Below, one piece after another: positions 56,035 through 64,000 of a DNA stretch of 64,000 bases (within the stretch, counting starts at the first letter, position 1; every line of letters begins with the position of its first letter). Origin of the DNA: Acinetobacter ihumii (lineage in GTDB: Bacteria > Pseudomonadota > Gammaproteobacteria > Pseudomonadales > Moraxellaceae); the NCBI RefSeq assembly GCF_900625095.1, contig NZ_LR130760.1:1667455-1731454 (forward strand). The letters are read 5' to 3'. A model generated the notes under the pieces. The model searched no databases and was not told the origin of the DNA. It was given only the letters and a program-made list of their open reading frames with translations. Both the position numbers and the translations under genes were made by a program.

Positions 56035-57309
56035 ATGACGATTCCTTCAACAGCAAGCGAGTCAGACAGCCGTATTGATTCATCGCACAGCATTTCGCCA
56101 GCCAACACCGAGCACTGGATTAGCCGTGGAAGCCCAGCTTATCTTAAGGCGGGACTTGCTCTATTCCTGCTCGGTTTTGCCAGCTTTTCCATGATCTACT
56201 GTGTGCAACCGTTGTTGCCAGAATTTACCCATACGTTTCATATCAGTCCGGGTACCAGTGCGCTTGCCCTGTCACTCACCACAGGTTTACTGGCTTTTTC
56301 AATTGTTTTATCCAGTGCATTTTCGCAAGCTCTAGGACGTAAAGGCTTAATGTTTATTTCCATGGGCTTAGCTGCTTTATTAAATATTTTGTGCGGTTTT
56401 GCGCCCAATTGGCATATTTTATTGGTTGCCCGTGCGCTACAGGGTTTCGTCATTGGCGGTGTTCCTGCGGTGGCTATGGCATGGATTGCAGAAGAAATTC
56501 ATCCTACCCATTTGGGTAAAACCATGGGACTTTATATTGCAGGTACTGCATTTGGTGGCATGATGGGTCGTGTTGGTATGGGGTTACTCACCCAATATTT
56601 CTCATGGCGTGTGGCATTGGGTGTACTGGGTGGAATTTGTCTAATCTGTGCTTTCGGTTTTTTATGGTTACTGCCTAAATCGCAAAACTTTATTGCACAA
56701 AAAGGGATTCAGCTTCGATTTCATTTATCCGCGTGGAAAAATCATTTAAATAACCCGAGACTGTTACGGATCTATTTCATTGGTTTTCTCATCACCAGTA
56801 TTTTTGTGACCTTATTTAACTATGTCACGTTTCGCTTGGCTGCTGCGCCCTATCATTTAAGTCAAACTCAAATTAGCCTGATCTTTTTGTCATATAGTTT
56901 GGGCATGATTTCTTCATCTTTGGCAGGTTCACTGGTCGATAAGTTTGGTCGAAAAACTGCAATGCTCATCGGCTTCGTGTTTATGTTGACTGGAATTATG
57001 TTAACCCTAAATGCAGGCTTGTTTGCAATTGTGTTGGGAATTGCGGCGATTACTACAGGCTATTTTATTGCACACGCGATTGCCAGTAGTAATGTTGGCT
57101 TAGAAGCGAAACAAGCCAAAGGACATGCAACTGCGCTCTATCTATTATTTTATTATTTAGGTTCCAGCATTATTGGTTCGGCTGGTGGGTGGTTCTGGCA
57201 ATATGGCGGCTGGCATGCGGTGGTCTATTTGACCCTTGCATTGGTAGCAACCGCGATTTTGATTGTCCTGACAGCACCTAAACCTGCACAGGCTTCAGTT
57301 GTAAAGTAA
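56035..57309 (+). CDS. Major facilitator superfamily transporter (YnfM-like)
   Basis: Membrane protein of 424 aa with twelve predicted TM helices after a 40-residue hydrophilic N-terminus. SMIYCVQPLLPEF and the LGRKGLMF loop between TM2 and TM3, repeated as FGRKTAML in the second half, fit MFS drug/arabinose-type efflux carriers. Divergent LysR gene suggests inducible export. Substrate unknown. A VOC-family gene follows 42 nt later. Confidence 0.88.
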   Translation: MTIPSTASESDSRIDSSHSISPANTEHWISRGSPAYLKAGLALFLLGFASFSMIYCVQPLLPEFTHTFHISPGTSALALSLTTGLLAFSIVLSSAFSQALGRKGLMFISMGLAALLNILCGFAPNWHILLVARALQGFVIGGVPAVAMAWIAEEIHPTHLGKTMGLYIAGTAFGGMMGRVGMGLLTQYFSWRVALGVLGGICLICAFGFLWLLPKSQNFIAQKGIQLRFHLSAWKNHLNNPRLLRIYFIGFLITSIFVTLFNYVTFRLAAAPYHLSQTQISLIFLSYSLGMISSSLAGSLVDKFGRKTAMLIGFVFMLTGIMLTLNAGLFAIVLGIAAITTGYFIAHAIASSNVGLEAKQAKGHATALYLLFYYLGSSIIGSAGGWFWQYGGWHAVVYLTLALVATAILIVLTAPKPAQASVVK

Positions 57310-57351
57310 GACTTTAATAAGCTGGACTACAGGCTACAGGAGATCATTGGT

Positions 57352-57732
57352 ATGCAAATTTCTCATCTTGATCATCTGGTACTGACCGTTGCAGATATTG
57401 AAACGACCTGCGATTTTTATCGGCACGTACTAAACTTTGAAGTCATTGAATTTGGAGAGCAGCGAAAAGCGCTTAAATTTGGTTCTCAAAAAATAAATCT
57501 ACACCAAGCTGGGCATGAATTTGAACCGAAAGCGGCATTTCCAACCCGAGGTTCTGCTGATCTTTGCTTTATCAGCGAAACGCCAGTTGAACAAATCATT
57601 CAAGATTTAGAACAACGACATATTGTGATTGAACAGGGGCCAATTCAACGTACAGGTGCATTGGGAGCGATTTTATCCGTCTATATCCGCGATCCTGATC
57701 AAAACCTGATTGAAATCTCAAATTATCTTTAA
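57352..57732 (+). CDS. VOC-family (glyoxalase-like) protein
   Basis: Protein of 126 aa with the paired beta-alpha-beta-beta-beta modules of vicinal oxygen chelate proteins: HLDHLVLTVADIETTCDFY at the start and ILSVYIRDPDQNLIEI at the end. His7 and Glu121-type ligands are in place for a metal. Could be a dioxygenase-like or glyoxalase-like enzyme. AGGAG precedes the ATG; likely cotranscribed with the MFS gene. Confidence 0.82.
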   Translation: MQISHLDHLVLTVADIETTCDFYRHVLNFEVIEFGEQRKALKFGSQKINLHQAGHEFEPKAAFPTRGSADLCFISETPVEQIIQDLEQRHIVIEQGPIQRTGALGAILSVYIRDPDQNLIEISNYL

Positions 57733-57737
57733 GCTAT

Positions 57738-57770
57738 AAAAAAGCCTGCTTCGAATGTGCAGGCTTTTTT
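57738..57770. terminator. Bidirectional terminator between VOC and FAH genes
   Basis: Perfect 12-bp stem AAAAAAGCCTGC/GCAGGCTTTTTT with a 9-nt loop, T-rich on both strands, between convergent genes. Confidence 0.92.
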
Positions 57771-57784
57771 CGTCACAACAATAT

Positions 57785-58426
57785 TTAAGCTTTAACAAAG
57801 GTTTCCCAAACAAACTGTTGCGTTTTACCATTGAGTTGCATCTTTAGTTGATCACCACATTCGAGTGGGCCAACACCTGCGGGTGTACCTGTCATCACCA
57901 CGTCACCAGCTTCTATGCTAAAAGCTTGACTCATATCACACAGATATTCACCAATGCTCAGTAATAAGTAAGCAGTATCACCCTGCTGACGCAGCACGTC
58001 ATTAATATAAAAACTGTAAGTGACATGCGTCCAGTCTTCAATTTCACTGACATCGACCCAATCTGCCAAGACACAGGCCCCATCAAACGCTTTGGCACGT
58101 TCCCATGGCTGACCTTTGTTTTTTAATTCGTTTTGCAAATCACGCAAGGTCAAATCCAGACCTATCGTGACCGCACCAATCGCGGCTAAAGCTTTTGCTG
58201 GATCAGTCTCATTCTTAAGCGGTTGATCAATTCGTAAAGTCAATTCACATTCAAAGTGGCAACTTCCATTGGCGGAGTTCCATTCAATTCCATCTTGCAA
58301 ACCAATCAAGCTACTCGGCGGTTTAATAAATAGCACTGGACGATCAGGAATCGCATTGCCCAGCTCTTTAGCATGCTCGGCATAACTTCTTCCCACACAA
58401 ATAATTTTTGATGGACGTACGTTCAT
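57785..58426 (-). CDS. Fumarylacetoacetate hydrolase family protein (acylpyruvase-like)
   Basis: Protein of 213 aa with FAH family motifs: ICVGRSYAEHAKELGN, LFIKPPSSL, ECELTLRI (metal-binding acidic residues) and GDVVMTGTPAGVGPL. Short FAH proteins of this type hydrolyse acylpyruvates or decarboxylate oxaloacetate, as E. coli YcgM. Lies 32 nt after the YcxB-like gene. Confidence 0.88.
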   Translation of the reverse strand: MNVRPSKIICVGRSYAEHAKELGNAIPDRPVLFIKPPSSLIGLQDGIEWNSANGSCHFECELTLRIDQPLKNETDPAKALAAIGAVTIGLDLTLRDLQNELKNKGQPWERAKAFDGACVLADWVDVSEIEDWTHVTYSFYINDVLRQQGDTAYLLLSIGEYLCDMSQAFSIEAGDVVMTGTPAGVGPLECGDQLKMQLNGKTQQFVWETFVKA

Positions 58427-58458
58427 AAGACTTCCCTATTTGTGGCATTGTATATGGA

Positions 58459-58956
58459 TTATTTTTTAAAGATATTTTCAAACTGAGTTTGTTGCGTCTT
58501 GTCACTAAAAGCCCGTTTAGGAACAATCACCACAGTGCGATTTTTCAGTTCAATCATGTAGGTCAATTTACCTTGAGCAAAATTAACCACCTCACTATAC
58601 GTGAATTGTTGCTTGCGACCATTCGCATAAAGTTCCATACGATCCTGATACAAGTCGATGCCTTGTTCACTTTTACCAAATTGGTATTTTACAAACTGAC
58701 GTTTAAACATCATTGGTAAAAACCAATAGCGCATCAAAATTTGCATCACCAGAAAAAATGCACCCAGTGCCACGTAATAACGACCTACACCAGAAAAACC
58801 TAGATAAAAGCCCCAAATGATAATCGCAAGACTAATGACTGGCGTAATAAAACGGGTAAATTGTTTTTTTCCAAACGTCGCAAGTGCAAAACCATCTTGA
58901 GATTCTTCTAAATTTAGTTGATAACGCAATGAAATGGTCGGTTTAAGTTCTGACAT
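58459..58956 (-). CDS. YcxB-like membrane protein
   Basis: Protein of 165 aa with two TM helices (about 37-55 and 60-78) and a C-terminal PH-like beta domain (IDLYQDRMELYANGRKQQFTYSEV). It fits the YcxB family of small inner-membrane proteins of unknown function. Probably in one unit with the FAH gene downstream. Confidence 0.72.
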   Translation of the reverse strand: MSELKPTISLRYQLNLEESQDGFALATFGKKQFTRFITPVISLAIIIWGFYLGFSGVGRYYVALGAFFLVMQILMRYWFLPMMFKRQFVKYQFGKSEQGIDLYQDRMELYANGRKQQFTYSEVVNFAQGKLTYMIELKNRTVVIVPKRAFSDKTQQTQFENIFKK

Positions 58957-59168
58957 AAGATGTTCAACATAAGCGATGAATGACCTGCAAAATACTACAC
59001 CAGTTCGACTCTTTTATTTAGGGCTGAATCATCTTTGATTAAGATTTTAATACGTCGGACATTGATCGGTATTTACATAAAATGGCTTTTTTTAGAATGT
59101 AAAACGTTTTAAACACTTAAGATGCAATTAAAACCATGACCCCAAGCATGAACGATTTCGAGGACACT

Positions 59169-60473
59169 ATGCAACGCTTTGCCTATGGATGTGGCATCTT
59201 TTTAACGCTGATCAGTTATAGCAATATCAGTGTTGCCCAACTAATCACATGGAATGAAAATATTCCAAGTAGTCTGGCATTGTTTCAACAAAATCCACAA
59301 CAACTGGCTGATTTGACTCAAAATAATATCCTGATTTATGCACAACCCTATAGCAAAACCAACATTCCCACCCAGAAGAAAAACCCTCAACCCACCGTTC
59401 AATTTGTCAGTGCAGCGATTATTGTACCTGTCAGCATTCAGGAAGTAGCTAAAGTATTAACCGACTACAACCATTATGTTAGGTTATTTCCGACTTTAAA
59501 ATCTGCAAAAATTGAAGAAAAAAATGGCACTACCACGCGGGTTAAATACAAAGTTCAAATTCCCACCCCCATTCCAGTTTTAAACTTTAATGAAGATATT
59601 TCCATGCAACACCAAGTGGGAAATAACAGTGTGGCCAGCTTAATTACCGATGCGCCTGTACCCTACGGTGCAGGCAAATTTGAATGGTTTTCTTTAGCAC
59701 CACAGAAAACCCTGATTACCTTAACCCAATGGGGCGATCTGAATCAGATCAATAGTTATTTACTGCGTAAGATTTTAGCGGCTGTCCCAGACGCCAAGCT
59801 CGGAATTCCAATCGGCAGCAATGCCTTTATATTGGAGTCCTTAAAACGCAAATGGACAAAAAATCAGATCACCGCGCTAGATGCTGGTCAATTTCCGCCT
59901 TTGCAACTCAATAACAATCAAATTAAAAAAATAAGTGAACTCAGTCGAAGTACAGGTTATCCCGTTTCGTTTATTCAACCAGCATCTACAGTGCCTTATG
60001 CTCATGGACGCGAAAGCATGCGCTTTACCACCACTTATCAGTATTACCCCAAAACACCGCAACAACTACAAAGCTGGCTCAATCCTGTTTCTTTTCAAAG
60101 TTTATTTCCACGCCAAATTAAAAAAGTAGAGCTGAGTTCTCCTGCACCACAATTACAAGATGCTCATTTTAAAGTGTCGGTGGGTTTGGGAGTAATGAAT
60201 ATTCCATTTGACTTTAAAATGCGTTTTAACTACATCGATGCCAATCAATCACAGTATAGTGCCATAGGTGGCGATCTTCGTTTTGTTAAAGGAGAAATGC
60301 AGCTCCTGCCGCAAAATAATGGAACCCTTTTAAAGATGACCAACGCTGGCAAGATTGACGATAAAGCGCCTTTTTTATTACGCGCGATGCGTAGCTTACC
60401 TTACCACGATATATTACCCGCAGCGGGGGGTAATGCCGTATTTAGCCTTAAAATTAAAGAGAAAATGAAATAA
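59169..60473 (+). CDS. Secreted START/SRPBCC-like protein
   Basis: Protein of 434 aa with signal peptide (MQRFAYGCGIFLTLISY, cleavage likely near SVAQ). It has two similar halves: an SRPBCC lipid-binding region (about 85-230, VSAAIIVPVSIQEVAKVLTDYNHYVRLFP) and a second one (about 290-430, FKVSVGLGVMNIPFDFKMRF). Periplasmic lipid or hydrophobic ligand binding is the natural guess. Start is set by GAGG 5 nt upstream. No close relative with known role comes to mind. Confidence 0.75.
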   Translation: MQRFAYGCGIFLTLISYSNISVAQLITWNENIPSSLALFQQNPQQLADLTQNNILIYAQPYSKTNIPTQKKNPQPTVQFVSAAIIVPVSIQEVAKVLTDYNHYVRLFPTLKSAKIEEKNGTTTRVKYKVQIPTPIPVLNFNEDISMQHQVGNNSVASLITDAPVPYGAGKFEWFSLAPQKTLITLTQWGDLNQINSYLLRKILAAVPDAKLGIPIGSNAFILESLKRKWTKNQITALDAGQFPPLQLNNNQIKKISELSRSTGYPVSFIQPASTVPYAHGRESMRFTTTYQYYPKTPQQLQSWLNPVSFQSLFPRQIKKVELSSPAPQLQDAHFKVSVGLGVMNIPFDFKMRFNYIDANQSQYSAIGGDLRFVKGEMQLLPQNNGTLLKMTNAGKIDDKAPFLLRAMRSLPYHDILPAAGGNAVFSLKIKEKMK

Positions 60474-60508
60474 TTCTGTAAAAAATAACGTTTATGCTAG
60501 GCACAAAA

Positions 60509-60529
60509 AAACCACTTAAAAAGTGGTTT
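60509..60529 (-). terminator. Terminator after tRNA-Arg copy 1
   Basis: Stem AAACCACTT/AAGTGGTTT with a 3-nt loop and T run on the minus strand, 25 nt past the tRNA 3' end. Confidence 0.88.
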
Positions 60530-60554
60530 CATTTAACTCATATCGAGTTCAAGT

Positions 60555-60631
60555 TGGTGCGCTCAGAGAGATTCGAACTCCCGACCCCTTAGTTCGTAGC
60601 CAAGTGCTCTATCCAGCTGAGCTATGAGCGC
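60555..60631 (-). tRNA. tRNA-Arg(ACG), copy 1
   Basis: 77 nt with encoded CCA. Cloverleaf: acceptor GCGCTCA/TGAGCGC, D arm AGCTCAGCTGGATAGAGC, anticodon loop around ACG in TTGGCTACGAACTAAG, T arm GGTTCGAATC type (GAGTTCGAATCTC). Reads CGN codons after A34 deamination. Identical to the two other copies. Confidence 0.97.
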
Positions 60632-60647
60632 GTACTTGATGGAGCGC

Positions 60648-60675
60648 ATTATACGCGTTTTTTATCGATTGATAA
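60648..60675 (-). promoter_or_regulatory. Predicted promoter of tRNA-Arg copy 1
   Basis: On the minus strand: -35 TTATCA, 16-nt spacer, perfect -10 TATAAT, then a GC-rich discriminator (GCGCTCC) typical of stable RNA promoters. The start would be about 10 nt before the tRNA, so this copy can be expressed apart from the others. Confidence 0.58.
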
Positions 60676-60798
60676 GTCTTTTTTCACAAAACTGTCACTA
60701 AACGTTTAGTTATTAAACAAGAATGCATGATTCAGAATCATTTCTAAGATTCAGCGGAGGCCAATCAAATTACTGGTAATAAAATTCAGACACAAAAA

Positions 60799-60816
60799 AA
60801 CCGCATCTAAGCGGTT
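60799..60816 (-). terminator. Terminator between tRNA-Arg copies 2 and 1
   Basis: Stem AACCGC/GCGGTT with a 6-nt loop and a T run on the minus strand. It ends the Ser-Arg3-Arg2 transcript before copy 1. Confidence 0.78.
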
Positions 60817-60828
60817 GATTATTCAAGT

Positions 60829-60905
60829 TGGTGCGCTCAGAGAGATTCGAACTCCCGACCCCTTAGTTCGTAGCCAAGTGCTCTATCCAGCTGAGCTATG
60901 AGCGC
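60829..60905 (-). tRNA. tRNA-Arg(ACG), copy 2
   Basis: 77 nt with encoded CCA, identical to copies 1 and 3. Transcribed after copy 3, 52 nt downstream of it. Confidence 0.97.
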
Positions 60906-60957
60906 ATTACTTGTGTGCCTATATAAAGGCTTCGTTAATTTCGAATACTTATTTAGT

Positions 60958-61034
60958 TGGTGCGCTCAGAGAGATTCGAACTCCCGACCCCTTAGTTCGT
61001 AGCCAAGTGCTCTATCCAGCTGAGCTATGAGCGC
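60958..61034 (-). tRNA. tRNA-Arg(ACG), copy 3
   Basis: 77 nt with encoded CCA, identical to the other two copies. Lies 15 nt after tRNA-Ser in the same transcript. Confidence 0.97.
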
Positions 61035-61049
61035 ATCATGAGTATTCGT

Positions 61050-61139
61050 TGGCGGTGAGAGAGGGATTCGAACCCTCGGTACAGTTACCCGTACGCATCC
61101 TTAGCAGGGATGTGGTTTAAGCCACTCACCCATCTCACC
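61050..61139 (-). tRNA. tRNA-Ser(GCT)
   Basis: 90 nt, class II tRNA with a long variable arm (GCGTACGGGTAACTGTAC region). Acceptor GGTGAGA/TCTCACC, discriminator G, encoded CCA; anticodon GCT in CCCTGCTAAGG reads AGC/AGU. First gene of the tRNA operon. Confidence 0.97.
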
Positions 61140-61152
61140 GTAACGAGCCGCC

Positions 61153-61181
61153 ATAATACAAACTTAGCCTGTGAACTGCAA
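61153..61181 (-). promoter_or_regulatory. Predicted promoter of the tRNA-Ser/Arg operon
   Basis: On the minus strand: -35 TTGCAG, 17-nt spacer, -10 TATTAT, then a GC-rich discriminator (GGCGGCTC) just upstream of tRNA-Ser. Confidence 0.55.
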
Positions 61182-61278
61182 GTCATCACATCTAATTTTT
61201 CTTAGTTTTTTATCCAATCATCTATTTTTTAAACAAAATGATCGTTTGTCGAATTAATCAGTGTTTACAGCTTGTTAA

Positions 61279-61284
61279 TATAAT
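61279..61284 (+). promoter_or_regulatory. Candidate -10 box of rnr
   Basis: TATAAT about 120 nt upstream of the rnr start. No convincing -35 at normal spacing, so only a weak call. Confidence 0.35.
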
Positions 61285-61405
61285 GACTATGTTTGCCCTA
61301 TACGCATTCAAATTGAAATAACATAGACTTGTCATGATCATCATGCAGAATGTTCCTGCATAAGCTATGCTAAACTTATCTTCAAATATGAAGCCAAAAG
61401 ACATT

Positions 61406-63820
61406 ATGAAAAACTGGGTCGACCCTGAAGCGAAAGCAGAATCTGAGCGTTACGACAATCCTATCCCAAGCCGTACACTCATTTTAAATACACTAGAACG
61501 CATCGACACGCCTCTTTCGCATGCCGAATTGGTCGATCATTTTGAAATCAAAGATCAAAAAAGTATCGACGCCTTAAGTCACCGTTTGAGTGCGATGGTG
61601 CGTGATGGTCAAATTGCCAAAGATGGATTTAAATTTCAGCTTCTTGGCGATCAACCGACTTTTGATGCAACCGTTTATATTAATAACAAAGGTTTAGGTT
61701 CAGCCCATATCGACGGGCAAAATGACCTATTGCTGCCTGAACGCGAATTACGCTTGGTATTTAATGGCGATCGGGTCAAAGTTCGCCAGACTTCGGTGGA
61801 CCGCAAAGGCAAAGGCTGGGGTTTTATTACCGAAGTGACACAGCATCGTGTTAAACAACTGATTGGTAAAGTCGCAGAACATGACGGTGAATTTCATATT
61901 CAGCCTGCTGCACCGAATGCCCATCAACCGATTCCTTTAGAAAAACAATTGATTGATCATGCCAACGCTAAAGTCGGCGATTATTTGCGGATTGAAATTG
62001 ATGATTATCCTACCCGTGAAGAATTTGCTACGGGGCATGTGATTCAATCGATGGCAGACAAAGCGGATACTGAGATCATTATTCCTCAAACGATTTTAGA
62101 ATACGGTCTGCCTTATGAGTTTCCAAAAGAAGTGGTTGAGGAAGCCGAAAGTTTTAAAGAACCCTCTAAAAAAGATATCGAAGGTCGTATCGATTTACGT
62201 GACTTACCATTAGTCACCATTGATGGTGAAGATGCTCGTGACTTTGATGATGCGGTCTATGCAGAAAAGCGTGCAGGCGGTGGTTATCGCGTAGTCGTGG
62301 CGATTGCCGATGTCAGTCATTATGTGCGTTTGGGCAAACCACTGGATGATGAAGCTCAGGAACGTGGTACTTCGGTCTATTTCCCGCATTTTGTATTGCC
62401 GATGTTGCCAGAAGCACTTTCGAACGGTCTTTGTTCACTCAATCCGCATGTAGATCGTTTGTGTATGGTCTGCGACCTGAAACTCTCCCGCGCGGGTCGT
62501 GTGATGAGCTATGAGTTTTATCCATCAGTGATGCATTCCCAAGCACGTTTAACCTATACCCAGGTCGGTCAATATTTTGATGGTCAAACCGATGCCATTC
62601 CTGCGGATAAAAATATTCAAAAATCCTTAAATACTTTATTTCAACTCTATCAAACCCTCAAAGAGCTACGCGCCAAACGCCATGCGATGGAGTTTGAAAC
62701 CATCGAAACTTACATGACTTTTGATGAGTTGGGTGGAATCAAGGAAATTTTACCGCGTACTCGCAATGAAGCACATAAGCTGATTGAAGAATGCATGTTG
62801 CTCGCCAATGTCGCAGCGGCAGAATATGCTTTAGAGCATGATATTCCAATGCTGTATCGTGTGCATGAAGCACCAGAATTTTCACGGATTCAAAAGGTCA
62901 AAGACTTTGTTAAATTGCTCGGTTTGCCATTTCCGGATCAACCGACACAGGCCGATTATCAGCGTGTGATTGAAGCAACTAAAGATCGTATCGATGCACC
63001 GAGTATTCATGCGGTGCTATTGCGCTCCATGATGCAGGCTTATTATGGCGCAAAAAATGCAGGTCACTATGGCTTGGCGTACGAAGCCTATACGCATTTT
63101 ACTTCGCCGATTCGTCGTTATCCTGATTTACTGTTGCATCGTTCAATTAAGGCGCAGTTACAGCAAAAGCCGTATCCTCTTTCTGGTGCGGCACTGGATG
63201 ATGCCGGCGAGCATTTTTCCAAGACCGAACGCCGTGCGGATGAAGCGTCGCGTAGCGTGACCTCATGGTTGAAATGTCACTATATGCAGCAGCATTTGGG
63301 TGAAGAATTTGTCGGAGTGATCAGTGCGGTCACCGAGTTTGGTTTATTCGTGACGTTAAAAGATTTATATGTCGATGGCATGATTCATGTCAGCCATTTA
63401 GGTGATGATTTCTTCCTCTATGATCAGGCTAGCCAAAGTCTGGTCGGTCAAAATCGTGGACAAATCTTTGGTCTTGGAGATGAAGTTAAAATTAAAGTGG
63501 CTGCGGTGAATCTGGAAGAACGCAAGATTGATTTTGAGTTGATTCAGCAAGTGACACATGCAGGTCGAATCATTCGTAGTCGTGCGCCACGTACCACGAA
63601 AACACAAGCGACTGAGCAAGTCTTTAATGCGCAAAGTGAAGCGGTTGAATCCAAAGAACAATCTGCGCGTAAAAAAGACAAATCCAAAAGCAAACCAAGT
63701 TCTTATGGCAAAAAGTCAGGCAAAAAAGCGGCTGCTCCTGTAGCAGCGAAAGCAGAAAAGCCCAAGAAAAAGCCGAAACCGAAACGCAAAAAATCCAATG
63801 CAAAATCTAAGCAGGAATGA
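61406..63820 (+). CDS. rnr: Ribonuclease R
   Basis: 3'-5' exoribonuclease of 804 aa able to degrade structured RNA. Order: N-terminal HTH-like region (about 15-70), two cold-shock domains (about 75-220), the RNB catalytic domain with the Asp cluster in DGEDARDFDDAVY, an S1 domain near 625-710 (EEFVGVISAVTEFGLFVTL), and a Lys-rich tail of about 85 residues. Start MKNWVDPEAK lies at the family distance from RYDNPIPSR; ATGs at 61388 and 61367 would extend it. No good Shine-Dalgarno precedes any of them. Confidence 0.95.
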   Translation: MKNWVDPEAKAESERYDNPIPSRTLILNTLERIDTPLSHAELVDHFEIKDQKSIDALSHRLSAMVRDGQIAKDGFKFQLLGDQPTFDATVYINNKGLGSAHIDGQNDLLLPERELRLVFNGDRVKVRQTSVDRKGKGWGFITEVTQHRVKQLIGKVAEHDGEFHIQPAAPNAHQPIPLEKQLIDHANAKVGDYLRIEIDDYPTREEFATGHVIQSMADKADTEIIIPQTILEYGLPYEFPKEVVEEAESFKEPSKKDIEGRIDLRDLPLVTIDGEDARDFDDAVYAEKRAGGGYRVVVAIADVSHYVRLGKPLDDEAQERGTSVYFPHFVLPMLPEALSNGLCSLNPHVDRLCMVCDLKLSRAGRVMSYEFYPSVMHSQARLTYTQVGQYFDGQTDAIPADKNIQKSLNTLFQLYQTLKELRAKRHAMEFETIETYMTFDELGGIKEILPRTRNEAHKLIEECMLLANVAAAEYALEHDIPMLYRVHEAPEFSRIQKVKDFVKLLGLPFPDQPTQADYQRVIEATKDRIDAPSIHAVLLRSMMQAYYGAKNAGHYGLAYEAYTHFTSPIRRYPDLLLHRSIKAQLQQKPYPLSGAALDDAGEHFSKTERRADEASRSVTSWLKCHYMQQHLGEEFVGVISAVTEFGLFVTLKDLYVDGMIHVSHLGDDFFLYDQASQSLVGQNRGQIFGLGDEVKIKVAAVNLEERKIDFELIQQVTHAGRIIRSRAPRTTKTQATEQVFNAQSEAVESKEQSARKKDKSKSKPSSYGKKSGKKAAAPVAAKAEKPKKKPKPKRKKSNAKSKQE

Positions 63821-63840
63821 CAAACTAAACCATAAAAGAT

Positions 63841-63865
63841 AGAGTACTTCGGTACTCTTTTTTTT
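63841..63865 (+). terminator. Intrinsic terminator after rnr
   Basis: Stem AGAGTAC/GTACTCT with a TTCG tetraloop followed by eight T, 20 nt after the rnr stop. Confidence 0.93.
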
Positions 63866-64000
63866 CGAAACACACACCGCTATTACTTATTTTCGATCGT
63901 CACGAATGGTAATTAAAATCACGATAAACTTGATTTCCCTGCTTTTAACCCTTACATCTAGTCATAAGTTTAAATAATGATGGCAAAGACAATGACCTTA
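63866..64000. other. Right window edge, no assignable gene
   Basis: AT-rich sequence. An ATG at 63977 opens a frame of eight codons (MMAKTMTL) to the window edge; it may begin a further gene but is too short to judge. Confidence 0.3.

Noticed and set aside
60555..61034. Three near-identical units as a CRISPR-like or mobile repeat
   Set aside because: Each unit folds as a complete tRNA-Arg(ACG) with CCA; spacers are irregular (197 and 52 nt).

Overview
The window comes from an AT-rich gammaproteobacterium. Protein sequences and gene order (the der-bamB-yfgM-hisS-ispG-rodZ-pilF-rlmN block, miaB-phoH-ybeY, ackA-pta, a GTG-started xpt, rnr beside tRNA-Arg/tRNA-Ser genes) point to Moraxellaceae, most likely Acinetobacter. 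The genus is inferred from recognised proteins, not from a database search. No insertion sequence, prophage, CRISPR array or rRNA operon was seen.

Region 1 (1-15.96 kb, all minus strand) is a nearly complete aryl polyene (APE) pigment/lipid gene cluster, cut off at the left window edge inside the last ketosynthase gene. Transcription runs right to left from an extended -10 promoter near 15.94 kb. The order follows the ape alphabet: KS-like/chain-length-factor protein, acyltransferase (D), two ACPs (E, F), membrane protein (G), a fused acyl-ACP ligase-dehydratase (H+I), separate glycosyltransferase and acyltransferase (the two halves of J), an aromatic amino acid ammonia-lyase, thioesterase (K), LolA-like carrier (L), MMPL exporter (M), a flavin-dependent halogenase-like enzyme, a DUF3261 lipoprotein (N), KS (O), dehydratase (P), ketoreductase (Q) and KS (R, partial). 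Together they would supply an aromatic starter, load it on ACP, extend and reduce it to a polyene, attach it to a lipid and export it to the outer membrane. The lyase and the halogenase-like flavoprotein are the notable insertions.

Region 2 (16-30 kb, minus strand) is housekeeping: der, bamB, yfgM-like, hisS, ispG, rodZ-like, pilF and rlmN in one tightly packed operon, then separate ndk, iscX, a PAP2 phosphatase with a GT4 glycosyltransferase, and the periplasmic protease prc.

Region 3 (30-46.5 kb) holds nagZ, a SAM methyltransferase, an alpha/beta hydrolase with a C-terminal PilZ-like domain, proA, ackA-pta, mdh, a soluble lytic transglycosylase with a degenerate RNase T2-like gene behind it, and miaB-phoH-ybeY.

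Region 4 (46.5-60.5 kb) is mixed accessory and metabolic content: a TonB-dependent siderophore receptor broken by one in-frame amber codon behind a good Fur box, a TonB-like protein, several conserved proteins of unknown function, xpt, a protein with paired CxxC motifs around a glycine-zipper core, a WrbA-like flavoprotein, a YihY/BrkB membrane protein, a LysR-MFS divergent pair, a VOC protein, an FAH-family hydrolase, a YcxB-like protein and a secreted START-like protein.

Region 5 (60.5-64 kb) holds three identical tRNA-Arg(ACG) genes and one tRNA-Ser(GCT), with their own promoters and terminators, then rnr (RNase R).
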